NCBI RefSeq assembly: GCF_003626755.1
Contig: NZ_RBCJ01000003.1
Span: 191,859-255,858, forward strand
DNA length: 64,000 nucleotides
Reading direction: 5' to 3'
Origin: Ulvibacterium marinum
GTDB taxonomy: Bacteria; Bacteroidota; Bacteroidia; Flavobacteriales; Flavobacteriaceae
The notes beneath the pieces were generated by a model. That model was not told the origin of the DNA and did no database searches. It worked only from the letters and a program-made list of their open reading frames with translations. Shown one piece after another: positions 32,918 through 41,131 of the stretch. Position 1 is the stretch's first letter; every line of letters starts with the position of its first letter. The position numbers and the translations under genes were made by a program.

Positions 32918-33811
32918 TTATTGGTTATATGCCTTTGCAAACTCTTCGGCAAAATCTTTTAGCTTTACTTTCCCAAATTTTGGCTTATTACTGTAATAAT
33001 CTTCCAATAGTTTACCATTATGTATGCTCTTTTGCATTTCTGTTAATCCTTTTGCTATTTTAGGGTTAAGTCCAATTGATAAAGCCCCATTGAACATATC
33101 CCCATCGGAAATCAAAATCCATTTTAAGTCCGGTTTTCCAATTGCTTCACCCAACGTTTTTGCTATTTCATTACAAGTTAACTCTTCACTCACAATGTAG
33201 CGCACTTTTCTTTCTGAGAATGAACCTTCTAATTCCTCAGCAACAACTTCGGCAATATCAGAAGGTGATACCCAAGGACACTTATCATCTTCACCATAGT
33301 TGGAAGCTATAATTCCTTGAGATTTTATTGCAGGAATAAATCCAAATAAATTATAGTAGAAAGATGTAGGTCTTAGCGTCGTAACTTTAATTTCTTCTGG
33401 TAAGGACCTAAAGATATTTTCTACATGGGTGTGTGCAATAAGCTGGCCATTGTCTTTATCCATATTACTACCTATACTACTTAAATGTATTACCTTTTTT
33501 ACGTTTGATTTTAAAATAGCTTCGGCATAGTTAGTACCAACTTGTTTATAAAATTCTAGTTGATTAAAATCTTGGTCGAAGTAGTCTCCCGGTGGAATCA
33601 TACAATACACCGCATCTGAACCTTTAAAAGTTTCGGTAAGAAAGGACACGTCTTCCATTGTACCCATAGCAGCTTTTGCCCCCAACATTTCAATGTCTTT
33701 TTGTTTTTCAGGATTGCTGCTTATCACCGTTACGGAATGTCCTTTTACAATTAATTCTTTCGCAAGAGGTTTGCCAATATTGCCCAATGAGCCTGTTAAA
33801 ACAATGTTCAT
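32918..33811 (-). CDS. NmrA-like SDR oxidoreductase
   Basis: The protein has 297 residues: GSLGNIG near 7-13, YCMIPPGDYFD, RPTSFYYNLFG, and IVSEELTCNEIAKTLGEAIG, an atypical SDR of the NmrA or azoreductase-like group. It resembles, but is not close to, the NmrA-type gene at 30006. Upstream lies a 21-bp spaced direct repeat of AraC type (33863-33890). It is cotranscribed with the AraC gene just downstream. Confidence 0.85.
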   Translation of the reverse strand: MNIVLTGSLGNIGKPLAKELIVKGHSVTVISSNPEKQKDIEMLGAKAAMGTMEDVSFLTETFKGSDAVYCMIPPGDYFDQDFNQLEFYKQVGTNYAEAILKSNVKKVIHLSSIGSNMDKDNGQLIAHTHVENIFRSLPEEIKVTTLRPTSFYYNLFGFIPAIKSQGIIASNYGEDDKCPWVSPSDIAEVVAEELEGSFSERKVRYIVSEELTCNEIAKTLGEAIGKPDLKWILISDGDMFNGALSIGLNPKIAKGLTEMQKSIHNGKLLEDYYSNKPKFGKVKLKDFAEEFAKAYNQ

Positions 33812-33862
33812 TTTTCTATTTTATTTGTTCAAAACAAATTTCTAGAACCATGGAACAACAGG

Positions 33863-33890
33863 TGTAGCCAAAACGATTTTTATTGTAGTC
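33863..33890 (-). promoter_or_regulatory. AraC-type direct repeat upstream of NmrA-like gene
   Basis: TGTAGCC at 33863-33869 and TGTAGTC at 33884-33890 are direct repeats with a 21-bp period, two helical turns, as expected for an AraC-family dimer. The near half-site is 52 bases upstream of the gene's ATG at 33811. The same motif and spacing occurs at 35873-35900. Confidence 0.6.
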
Positions 33891-33973
33891 GGAATGAAAG
33901 ATTTTTTCAATACGTTGAACATCGAGCCCAATTTTCGACCCTTGGTTGGCCTTCGTTTTTTCGATTAAGGATG

Positions 33974-34885
33974 TCAGTTGTACAATTTCCTGAACTCCAA
34001 TGGGGTGAGTTTGGTCTTTGCCTTAAAAAACTTACTGAACGACTGCGGGTGCTCAAAGCCTAAAGTATGGGCAATCTCACCCACGGATAGGAGAGTAGTG
34101 GACAACTCTTGCTTGGCCTTTTCCACTAACTTATGATGAATATGTTGTTGGGCATTTTGCCCGGTCAGTGAGCGCAACATATCACTTAGATAACCTGGGG
34201 ACACGTTGACCTGTTCAGCTAAATAATGAACAGAGGGCAAACCGTCATTTAACGGTTTTGGACCGTTGAAATATGCTTCTAAAATATCCTCAAGTTGTAA
34301 CAAAAGGTTGTTGTAAACAGCTTTGTGTGTGAGGAACTGTCGGTTGTAAAATCTATTGCTGTAGTTCAGCAACAATTCTATTTGCGAAATGACTACATCG
34401 TGGCTAAAATCATCTATTCTGCTTTTTAATTCATCATCGATGATTTTAAAAATGGCTATAATGGTTGCTTTTTCCTCGGCAGAAAGATGTAATGCTTCGT
34501 TGGCGGCGTATGAAAAAAAGCCATACTCCTTCATTTTTTTAGCCAATGGGTATGTCAATAGAAAATCGGGATGGATAAAAAAGATATAGCCCGAAGCAGA
34601 GCTTTTTGGGCTTTCGAATACCTGATTTGGGGCGGTAAAAATCAGTCCACCTTCACCAAAGTCATAGTAATTTTGACCATACCTTGCTTGTCCACAAAGC
34701 GTGTTTTTATAGGCGATTTTATAAAAGTTTAAAATAAAGAAATAGAATGATTCGGCTGTTGGAATAGAGATTTCTTCAATATTTATAAAACTTATCAAAG
34801 GGTGAGTGGGTTGTTGCAGTCCAAACGCACGATGAAAGTCCGGTAAGGAATCAAATTTTCGTGGTATATTTTCTTTTCTTCTCAT
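33974..34885 (-). CDS. AraC-family transcriptional regulator (paralogue)
   Basis: The protein has 303 residues. The C-terminal HTH pair (VNVSPGYLSDMLRSLTGQ; SVGEIAHTLGFEHPQSFSKFFKAKTK) is nearly the same as in the AraC gene at 31982-32902, indicating local duplication. The N-terminal sensor domain is diverged, suggesting different ligands. It lies between the SDR gene at 34983 and the NmrA-like gene and could act on the shared 21-bp repeats. An inverted repeat (34910-34931) sits just upstream of its start. Confidence 0.9.
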   Translation of the reverse strand: MRRKENIPRKFDSLPDFHRAFGLQQPTHPLISFINIEEISIPTAESFYFFILNFYKIAYKNTLCGQARYGQNYYDFGEGGLIFTAPNQVFESPKSSASGYIFFIHPDFLLTYPLAKKMKEYGFFSYAANEALHLSAEEKATIIAIFKIIDDELKSRIDDFSHDVVISQIELLLNYSNRFYNRQFLTHKAVYNNLLLQLEDILEAYFNGPKPLNDGLPSVHYLAEQVNVSPGYLSDMLRSLTGQNAQQHIHHKLVEKAKQELSTTLLSVGEIAHTLGFEHPQSFSKFFKAKTKLTPLEFRKLYN

Positions 34886-34909
34886 TGATTAATAACTAGA
34901 AAACGACAA

Positions 34910-34931
34910 CCGATAAGATACTAAATATCGG
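34910..34931. promoter_or_regulatory. Inverted repeat between SDR stop and AraC start
   Basis: CCGATA (34910-34915) and TATCGG (34926-34931) form perfect 6-base arms with a 10-base spacer, 25 bases upstream of the AraC-family start and 52 bases after the SDR stop. It could be an operator or a weak hairpin; no T-run follows on either strand. Confidence 0.35.
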
Positions 34932-34982
34932 TCATCGTTAAAGTTAAAACGCTTGTGTATTTTGTTTTGATTACTATGTTTC

Positions 34983-35816
34983 TCAACCTTGGGCTGCATT
35001 GGATACCGATTCCCAGGCTTCCCATGTTGCCAGTCGCTCATTGTAAGCCTTGCGCACGGAGGGCAATGTCTGGTTGCCCAAGAAAAGTCTTAGCGGTGGT
35101 TGCTTTGCATCAACCACTTTGAAAAGAGCTTTAGGAGTAGCGTTTGGGTTTCCCCTTTCCAAGTTTCGAAGACCCTGTATAAATTGCCCTTTAAAATCGG
35201 AGTAGATGTCAAGCCCACTAGCCATCTTCAAAGACTCCGGACTGCCGAACTCAGTTGCATAGGAACCTGGCTCGATAAGGGTTACTTTGATATCAAAGGC
35301 CTTCACCTCTGCAGCCAAACTTTCATGAATGGCTTCAAACGCCCATTTTGTGGAACAATAATATCCGATTACGGGCATCGACTCAAGGCCCAGACTACTT
35401 GATACGCCCAATATGTGACCTCCGCCCTGCTTGCGCAATAGTGGCAGTGCTGCCTGAATAACAGATAGCGCACCAAAAATATTGGTTTCATAGAGTGCCC
35501 GGACGTCGTCCAAACCTGATTCCTCGATAGTACCAACAAGTGAATAACCGGCATTGTTCAGAATGACGTCCAGTCTGCCAAAATAATGATATCCTTGCTC
35601 GAGTGCAGTCTTTACCTGATTTGGCTTTGTTACGTCGAGTGCTAAGGTGAACACTTTTTCTCCGTACTTTTCTCGTAAATCGGATATGCTATCCAATCTG
35701 CGGGCTGTTGCCACGACTTTATCGCCACGCTCAAGTGCAGCTTCCGTCCAAATACGTCCAAATCCACGGGAAGAGCCCGTGATGAACCAAACTTTGTTTT
35801 CTTTTTGATATTCCAT
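34983..35816 (-). CDS. SDR-family oxidoreductase
   Basis: ATG at 35816 gives 277 residues; the frame extends upstream to 35861 but the Rossmann motif TGSSRGFG falls correctly after MEYQKENKVWFI. The catalytic YxxxK is YCSTK. The sequence matches the classical SDR group often annotated as ketoreductases. Its promoter region carries the paired TGTAGCC repeats at 35873-35900, with GACCTTTG (a near match to TAnnTTTG) at 35843-35836 on the minus strand, so AraC control is likely. Confidence 0.9.
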   Translation of the reverse strand: MEYQKENKVWFITGSSRGFGRIWTEAALERGDKVVATARRLDSISDLREKYGEKVFTLALDVTKPNQVKTALEQGYHYFGRLDVILNNAGYSLVGTIEESGLDDVRALYETNIFGALSVIQAALPLLRKQGGGHILGVSSSLGLESMPVIGYYCSTKWAFEAIHESLAAEVKAFDIKVTLIEPGSYATEFGSPESLKMASGLDIYSDFKGQFIQGLRNLERGNPNATPKALFKVVDAKQPPLRLFLGNQTLPSVRKAYNERLATWEAWESVSNAAQG

Positions 35817-35872
35817 GATCTTACATTTTAATATTAGAACACTACAAAGGTCAATCATCACTTTTGCCTTCG

Positions 35873-35900
35873 TGTAGCCGAATTGGGGAAGGATGTAGCC
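35873..35900 (-). promoter_or_regulatory. AraC-type direct repeat upstream of SDR gene
   Basis: TGTAGCC occurs at 35873-35879 and again at 35894-35900, an exact 21-bp period. It starts 57 bases upstream of the SDR start, and the near half-site abuts the expected -33 region. It shares motif and spacing with 33863-33890, so one AraC regulator may control both promoters. Confidence 0.62.
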
Positions 35901-35966
35901 AAAGTGAGGAATTTGGGTTTATCTGATCAATTACCTTAGTAATTCATTTCAACTATAGGTATACTT

Positions 35967-36719
35967 TCACTGCGTAGCACCACCATTGACCAATAGATGT
36001 TGTCCATTTACGAAGGATGATAGATCACTGGCAAAAAATTCTGCCAGGTTTGCTACATCTTCTACTTCTGCCAACCTACCCATGGGACAGCTTTCGATCA
36101 GCGATTTTCTTAATTCGGGATACGCACTTGGGTCGACAAATATTCCAGAATAGTCTACTGCAAAGGGAATAATGGAGTTTACCGTAACACCCCGGTGTCC
36201 TATTTCTTTTGAAAGAACATCCACTAGATAACGGGGCGTAGTTTTGCTTCCTCCATATACTGCCATTCCCGGAACCGGAAAAGCCGTAGTGCTCGAAGCG
36301 ATATAAATGATACGTCCGTTATCTTCAATGTTCTTGGCCGCTTGCTGCATGGTAAAATATGCTCCTTTGGTATTAATGCTGAACAAACGGTCAAATTGCT
36401 CTTCCGTGAATTGCGTTACCGGTGTTTCCACCATTTCTATACCGGCATTGGCAACGACAATATCTATCTTTCCAAAGGCTTTTTTTGATTCGTCAAACAA
36501 GCGTTCTATATCGGATGTTTTACTAACATCAGCTTGTACAGCAATGGCTTTAACCCCCATGGCTATAGTATTTGATAAGGTCTCTTCAGCCGATATACTG
36601 TCTTTTGAAAAGTTTATGACCACATTGGCACCAAGGGCCGCATACCTTTCCGCTATGGCTTTTCCCAAACCTCTTGCGGAACCGGTAATCAAGGCTGTTT
36701 TATTTTGTAATGAATTCAT
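35967..36719 (-). CDS. SDR-family oxidoreductase (FabG-like)
   Basis: This 250-residue classical SDR has TGSARGLG for cofactor binding, NAG in VVANAGIE, a catalytic YGGSK, and a C-terminal LLVNGGATQ, all typical of 3-ketoacyl reductase-like enzymes. It follows the DUF1097 gene by 10 bases and is part of the unit SDR-DUF1097-SDR (37964 to 35967). Substrate unknown. Confidence 0.9.
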   Translation of the reverse strand: MNSLQNKTALITGSARGLGKAIAERYAALGANVVINFSKDSISAEETLSNTIAMGVKAIAVQADVSKTSDIERLFDESKKAFGKIDIVVANAGIEMVETPVTQFTEEQFDRLFSINTKGAYFTMQQAAKNIEDNGRIIYIASSTTAFPVPGMAVYGGSKTTPRYLVDVLSKEIGHRGVTVNSIIPFAVDYSGIFVDPSAYPELRKSLIESCPMGRLAEVEDVANLAEFFASDLSSFVNGQHLLVNGGATQ

Positions 36720-36729
36720 TGTCTATGTT

Positions 36730-37194
36730 TTAAAATTTTGTGTTTATGTATTTCAGTCCTATATCATTGATCAATGCGAAAATGACCCCTGTAACTATTG
36801 GGACAAGTAGACCCAATACTGGAATCACCTGTAGCTCTGGGTGTACCCCAAAAAAGATGATCAATCCTAGAAACCAAGCAGGGATGTTATTCAGTCCATT
36901 GATTTTTGATACATATGCCAGCGAACCGATAAGGATAAAAACGGTCAATGGAAATCCCATTGCTCCTATTGTAGGCACAAGAAGACTGGCCATAGATTGT
37001 ATAAGTACTCCGAGTAGTATTCCCAATATGATCTGTAAGAAATTGGGAGTATATACTTTGATAGATTTTCCGAATAGGTAATAACTTACCCAAGCAAGGA
37101 ACATGACCCAGGTAGCCCATCCCATGGAAAATGAGATAAATACTGCCAATGCTCCGCATAGCCCCATGACAAGGGCTGTTAAAAATGTTTTCAT
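36730..37194 (-). CDS. DUF1097 membrane protein
   Basis: The 154-residue protein has about five hydrophobic helices and begins MKTFLTALVMGLCGALAVFI with WATWVMFLAWVSYYLFG, characteristic of DUF1097 (YcdZ-like) inner membrane proteins. Function unknown. It is sandwiched between two SDR genes on the same strand, with 10 and 29 base gaps. Confidence 0.83.
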   Translation of the reverse strand: MKTFLTALVMGLCGALAVFISFSMGWATWVMFLAWVSYYLFGKSIKVYTPNFLQIILGILLGVLIQSMASLLVPTIGAMGFPLTVFILIGSLAYVSKINGLNNIPAWFLGLIIFFGVHPELQVIPVLGLLVPIVTGVIFALINDIGLKYINTKF

Positions 37195-37223
37195 AATATG
37201 TAATATTTAAATGATTAGAGTAG

Positions 37224-37964
37224 TTAAGCCATTGCTCCGTTGGCACCTATGTTCTGAGCAGAAATCCATTTGGCTTCATCACTGGCCAAGAAGGTCACAA
37301 TTTTTGCAATATCCTCTGGCTCACCAATACGATTGAAGGCTGATAAAGAAGCTAATCGATTAATTACTTCCTGTGGTTTTCCCTTTGTGAACAGTGCAGT
37401 ATTTGTAGGTCCAGGAGAGATTGAATTTACATTGATACCCCTGCTTCCCACTTCTTTTGCAAAAACACGGGTCAATTGTTCAACGGCTGCTTTGGTGGCT
37501 ACATAAGGCCCATAGGTGGGCAACATGATTCTATTGACCGAAGTTGAAAAGTTGATGACACTTCCATTTTCTGCTAATTTTGTAGCAGCTTCACGAAGCG
37601 TATTAAATACTCCTTTTACATTTACATCCATTTGTTTTGCAAAATCCTCGTCGGTGGTATCTTTAATCAGTGTATTGATCATTATACCTGCGTTATTGAC
37701 CAACACATCAACTTTTCCGTAGTGGGCAATGGCAGTATTGAAAAGGCCTTTTACATCTTGTGAGTTACTTACATCGGCCAATATAGCGATGGCATCCCCA
37801 CCATTTTTTTTGATTTGTTTTACAACATCTTCAGCTGCTTCTGTACTACCGGCATAGTTAATAATCACTTTTGCCCCGGCTTTGGCCAAATGTAGCGCTA
37901 CCTCTGCGCCAATACCTCTTGATGCACCTGTAATAAGTACTACTTTGTTACTTAAATTTTTCAT
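37224..37964 (-). CDS. SDR-family oxidoreductase (FabG-like)
   Basis: The protein has 246 residues. It has TGASRGIG, NNAGIMIN, an active-site YVATK, and a closing IGANGAMA. It is clearly related to the SDR gene two places downstream. First gene of a three-gene unit. No strong promoter was identified in 37965-38084; the divergent neighbour upstream is none, and an AraC gene reads the same way further up. Confidence 0.9.
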   Translation of the reverse strand: MKNLSNKVVLITGASRGIGAEVALHLAKAGAKVIINYAGSTEAAEDVVKQIKKNGGDAIAILADVSNSQDVKGLFNTAIAHYGKVDVLVNNAGIMINTLIKDTTDEDFAKQMDVNVKGVFNTLREAATKLAENGSVINFSTSVNRIMLPTYGPYVATKAAVEQLTRVFAKEVGSRGINVNSISPGPTNTALFTKGKPQEVINRLASLSAFNRIGEPEDIAKIVTFLASDEAKWISAQNIGANGAMA

Positions 37965-38084
37965 TTGTCTATCTTTTTAAATTTATTGGAACAAAGGTAT
38001 TTAGGTACTATCCCTTGTTTGTTGCGTGGAATACAGTACTAGTTGTAAAATTTAAATAGAAAAGGGGAATAGAGGACTATGTCA

Positions 38085-39008
38085 TTAAATAGTATGCTCT
38101 TTTCGATATTGAACAGGGGATGTTCTCGTGTGTTTTTTAAAAAAGTTGCTAAAATGGGCAGTTTCGGAGAATCCCAGTCTATAGGTTATTTCTTTGATAG
38201 GCATGGATGAATTTTGCAAGAGGGATTTGGCTTCGGAAATCGTTTTATCGGCAACCCAAGTAGTAACCGTTTTTCCTGTTTTGATTTTGATAATGTTGCT
38301 CAAATAGTTGGGATGTAAATTTTGTGCATCCGCATAATCCTGAACTCTAAAAACGGTTTCCGTTTTTCCCGTTATTAAATCACGATAGTGTTTTTCGAGT
38401 AGTCGTTTGAACGATTTAACGATTCGTGAACTTCTGTTTCCCTCATAAATGGGATTGTAATTCTGCCAAAAATAGGCCTTGATTTTATAAAGCATCACCG
38501 CCAACAAATGTCCGATAATTCTATATGCATCAGCTGATTGATTGATGTATTCGTTGTGAATATTTATATAAACAGGTTCCACTTCGCCATAAAATTCATC
38601 GCTTACAACTTTTGGGCTGATGGTTTCAGTCAATAAAAATGGAAATTCGGAAAAGATGTCTTTCCTGACATATTGTTTTAGAAATGTTTCATCAAAAGTA
38701 ATCAGGTAAATTTCTTCGATTTTTTCCCAACTGAATGTTCGGTAATTGCTCGGGTTGGTGAAGTAGATGGAATGTGGTTCTACCTGAAATGAGTATTCGT
38801 CTATAGCATACTTCCCCTTACCGTCTTTTACAAAGAGAAACGAAAAGTAGTCCGGACGGAATGATGGGGATTGATAAGGAAGCGTAAAATTAATATCCTT
38901 CAAATTAAGGATAGCGAATCCTTCGGAAGGTTGAATTAAATCCACAGGTAGTCCCAAATGAAGATACAATTCATAGAGTGACTTTGCCTCGGGATTTTCG
39001 TTTTTCAT
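38085..39008 (-). CDS. AraC-family transcriptional regulator
   Basis: The protein has 307 residues. The C-terminal domain (NLHPNYLSNIIKIKTGKTVTTWV; PIKEITYRLGFSETAHFSNFFKKHT) is the AraC double HTH; an N-terminal cupin-type half precedes it. It is of a different subfamily from the two AraC paralogues at 31982 and 33974. It is likely to regulate the SDR-DUF1097-SDR unit directly downstream. Confidence 0.9.
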   Translation of the reverse strand: MKNENPEAKSLYELYLHLGLPVDLIQPSEGFAILNLKDINFTLPYQSPSFRPDYFSFLFVKDGKGKYAIDEYSFQVEPHSIYFTNPSNYRTFSWEKIEEIYLITFDETFLKQYVRKDIFSEFPFLLTETISPKVVSDEFYGEVEPVYINIHNEYINQSADAYRIIGHLLAVMLYKIKAYFWQNYNPIYEGNRSSRIVKSFKRLLEKHYRDLITGKTETVFRVQDYADAQNLHPNYLSNIIKIKTGKTVTTWVADKTISEAKSLLQNSSMPIKEITYRLGFSETAHFSNFFKKHTRTSPVQYRKEHTI

Positions 39009-39471
39009 TTCCCAGATTTTTTACCTTGAATGTTATACCGCACCGACAAGGTAGTTATTGGCAAATTTAGAGAATCATGGTTTAGGATTAATTAATACAT
39101 TGGGGCGGAGCTTAAATAGAGATAGATGGTCTCATCAAACGGCCGGTTTAAAGGACTATTTGGTAAAATCACTTGACTTATCCTCAAAGTGTCCCATTCA
39201 CGGTTTCTTTTAATAGTTTCGTTAATATACCTTTTACAGGACAAATTTGTTAGCTTATTCAGGAGGAAGAGGTTTCAAGTATTGTTGTAATAATTACTTG
39301 GAGTAGGTATAACATGGGTAAAATAAATCTTCAAAATGATATAAACAAATTCAATTTTCATTAGACACTAAAATCAGATAAGTTTGATTATCTAGTATTT
39401 AGTAAAAACACGCTAGATTTCTCCTAGACTTAGGATTTAAACAAATACAAAGTTCTTAAAATATTGAAAAA
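39009..39471. other. 463-base gap with inverted repeat and tRNA-like fragments
   Basis: It holds an inverted repeat TACCTTG/CAAGGTA (39022-39028, 39047-39053; 18-base spacer) just upstream of the AraC gene, a TAAGTTTG -7-like element at 39379-39386, and tRNA-Leu-like fragments at 39408-39436. The rest is A/T-rich with no credible ORF. Confidence 0.5.
39408..39436 (+). repeat. Fragments of tRNA-Leu sequence upstream of copy 2
   Basis: ACACGCTAGA (39408-39417) and CTAGACTTAGGAT (39424-39436) both match the D-loop-to-anticodon part of the tRNA-Leu gene that begins 36 bases downstream. The two overlap in the tRNA but are separated here by six bases, as if a partial copy was duplicated or interrupted. 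Confidence 0.5.
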
Positions 39472-39556
39472 GCGGGCGTGGTGGAATTGGTAGACACGCT
39501 AGACTTAGGATCTAGTGCCGCGAGGTGTGAGAGTTCGAGTCTCTCCGCCCGCACCA
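39472..39556 (+). tRNA. tRNA-Leu (anticodon UAG), copy 2
   Basis: It is identical over all 85 bases to 19263-19347, with encoded CCA. The match continues past the CCA into the start of the terminator (ACAAGAAAGCTTCTC). Upstream only ATATTGAA is shared. Two copies 20 kb apart bracket the accessory segment. Confidence 0.97.
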
Positions 39557-39562
39557 CAAGAA

Positions 39563-39589
39563 AGCTTCTCATAATGGGGAGCTTTTTTT
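39563..39589 (+). terminator. Rho-independent terminator of tRNA-Leu copy 2
   Basis: AGCTTCTC (39563-39570) pairs with GGGGAGCT (39576-39583), using two G-U pairs, around a 5-base loop and followed by a T-run to 39589. Confidence 0.78.
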
Positions 39590-39674
39590 GTTGTAAGCGG
39601 TAGCTTTTGTTGCTCGGGTATAACAGCCGTTTAAGAAAAATCAATAGAATTGTGATTCTATCACATTTATAAAA

Positions 39675-40166
39675 TCAGGAACTCTTTCTAACTAACCAAT
39701 AGAAAATCACAATAACGGAGAGTATAAATGCAATCGTCATTAATCCTCCGGAAATCATGACCACATATTTCATCCAGAGAACACCTTTCCATAAAAAATA
39801 AATTCCCCCAAAGGTAATCAGTACAGAAAGCAGGGGCTCAACCAATAGAAATTTTCTAAGGAATCCCTTTGTGGGAGTTGTCATTATTAAAAGGGCCAAA
39901 ATAAAAAAGATTAGACCCATGGATAAAATATGGCTATGGATAATGTTTAGCAGCTGTTTTTCATTTTTCTTGAATTTCATTTCCTCTGCTTCCAAGTCTT
40001 CCTCATTACCCAGATAATTTTCCTGAATACCTTTAGGGCTTGCCTCGGTCGTAACCGATACAAATTGTAATGCCGACAAGAATCCAATACTAAGAACTAC
40101 CAAAAAAGTACCAAGGAGAACCTTCATCTCTTTTGGGAAATGTTGAATGGAACGATAGAATTGCAT
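39675..40166 (-). CDS. Four-helix membrane protein of the heme locus
   Basis: The 163-residue protein has four predicted transmembrane helices (about 15-35, 74-95, 113-132, 135-160) and an acidic loop at 50-70. The second helix opens with HSHILSMG (H77, H79), a spacing that could coordinate heme, but that is only a suggestion. No named family was recognised. It is the last gene of the minus-strand arm of the heme locus, 42 bases after the small cysteine protein. Confidence 0.7.
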   Translation of the reverse strand: MQFYRSIQHFPKEMKVLLGTFLVVLSIGFLSALQFVSVTTEASPKGIQENYLGNEEDLEAEEMKFKKNEKQLLNIIHSHILSMGLIFFILALLIMTTPTKGFLRKFLLVEPLLSVLITFGGIYFLWKGVLWMKYVVMISGGLMTIAFILSVIVIFYWLVRKSS

Positions 40167-40208
40167 TTGGACTATTCAGCTTAATAATGTGATGGAAGAA
40201 TAGAGGAT

Positions 40209-40580
40209 TTAAATCCCGGGCTCTTTTGGCCCGTACAACAGATTGTCCAACTGTAACTGGAACAGTGTTCCTTCTACCAGATCATGAACGGCATTTAATT
40301 CCTTCTTGCTTAAAGCTAATGTGACCTGTGGTGCTGGGGTGTCCAACAAAAGTGCCCGGCACGATTCATTTTGCTGACAATCTTGGCAGAGGGTATGACT
40401 TTCCAAGGCGCACTTAATGTTTTTTTGAAAATCCGTTAATTCCTTTCTCGAAAGTAAGAGGCCCGTATCACGGAAGACCAATTGAACCATGTTGATGTCC
40501 TTTACACTATTCCTTTTCCATTGAAAGGCCACCCCGAATGGATTATGGTAAATAGGATTGATATCTTGCATATGGTTCAT
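40209..40580 (-). CDS. Small cysteine-motif protein, heme locus copy A
   Basis: ATG at 40580 gives 123 residues (40571 is a second ATG); the longer frame to 40742 lies inside the FMN-binding gene. It has C57 and a C65-x2-C68-x5-C74 cluster (LCQDCQQNESC), a central VQLVFRDTGLLLSRKEL and a helical end. It is a paralogue of the protein at 45436-45801, with shared order of strand, SR-x-L motif, cysteine cluster and EGTLF/KGTLF. Cytosolic, with no signal. A metal- or heme-related role is inferred from context. Its start overlaps the preceding stop by 4 bases. Confidence 0.72.
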   Translation of the reverse strand: MNHMQDINPIYHNPFGVAFQWKRNSVKDINMVQLVFRDTGLLLSRKELTDFQKNIKCALESHTLCQDCQQNESCRALLLDTPAPQVTLALSKKELNAVHDLVEGTLFQLQLDNLLYGPKEPGI

Positions 40581-41131
40581 GGGAGTAGTTTTTTTTCTTC
40601 TAAAATGGCTACACTTTTTAAAACATTGGCTACCGCCTTTGTCATATTGGAGGCGGAAATGGTAGCTCCGGAGATGGCATCGATATTTTCCGCGTATGTG
40701 GGAGTATCGGTAATAGAAAGCCCAATGAATTGTTTTAACCATCGTTGGCTTCCGATTTGTTGCCCGTAATCTTCGCGATAAATCAAGACTTTTGATTTTT
40801 TTATGATCAAATCAGGATTGAACATGACGATATAATCGAACATCCGCTTCATACTTGGGGCCTCGCCCAGATATAGGTATCCAACTAAGTCTGTATCCTG
40901 GATTATTTTAAAAAGGGAATCACCGTTTAATGTTAAAGGGATAGTATCCTTTAAATCAGATCTGATGGCAATCCTCTTCAACTGAAAGGTTTCGATGCCG
41001 TACGTTGAATAAATGGCAGCATCTATTTTCTTTTGTAGCCTAGGGGAAATTTGCAATTCGGAAAACGAAAAACAGAGGAGAACGACCCAGAAGGCAATCA
41101 ACAAAGAAAAAGGCTTATTTACCTTGTACAT
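40577..41131 (-). CDS. FMN-binding protein with flavinylation motif
   Basis: The protein has 184 residues: one N-terminal membrane or signal helix (about 8-25), then a domain with DAISGAT at 151-157, the D-x2-(S/T)-G-A-T sequence that ApbE recognises to attach FMN to the threonine (T157). RnfG/NqrC-type extracytoplasmic electron carriers use it. This protein probably moves electrons at the envelope, possibly for heme reduction. It overlaps the DUF6607 gene by 17 bases and the small cysteine gene by 4. Confidence 0.82.
   Translation of the reverse strand: MYKVNKPFSLLIAFWVVLLCFSFSELQISPRLQKKIDAAIYSTYGIETFQLKRIAIRSDLKDTIPLTLNGDSLFKIIQDTDLVGYLYLGEAPSMKRMFDYIVMFNPDLIIKKSKVLIYREDYGQQIGSQRWLKQFIGLSITDTPTYAENIDAISGATISASNMTKAVANVLKSVAILEEKKLLP

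Noticed and set aside
19263-39556. Active integrative element between the tRNA genes
   Set aside because: No integrase, excisionase, relaxase or phage gene is present in the interval, so only a relic or duplication can be considered.
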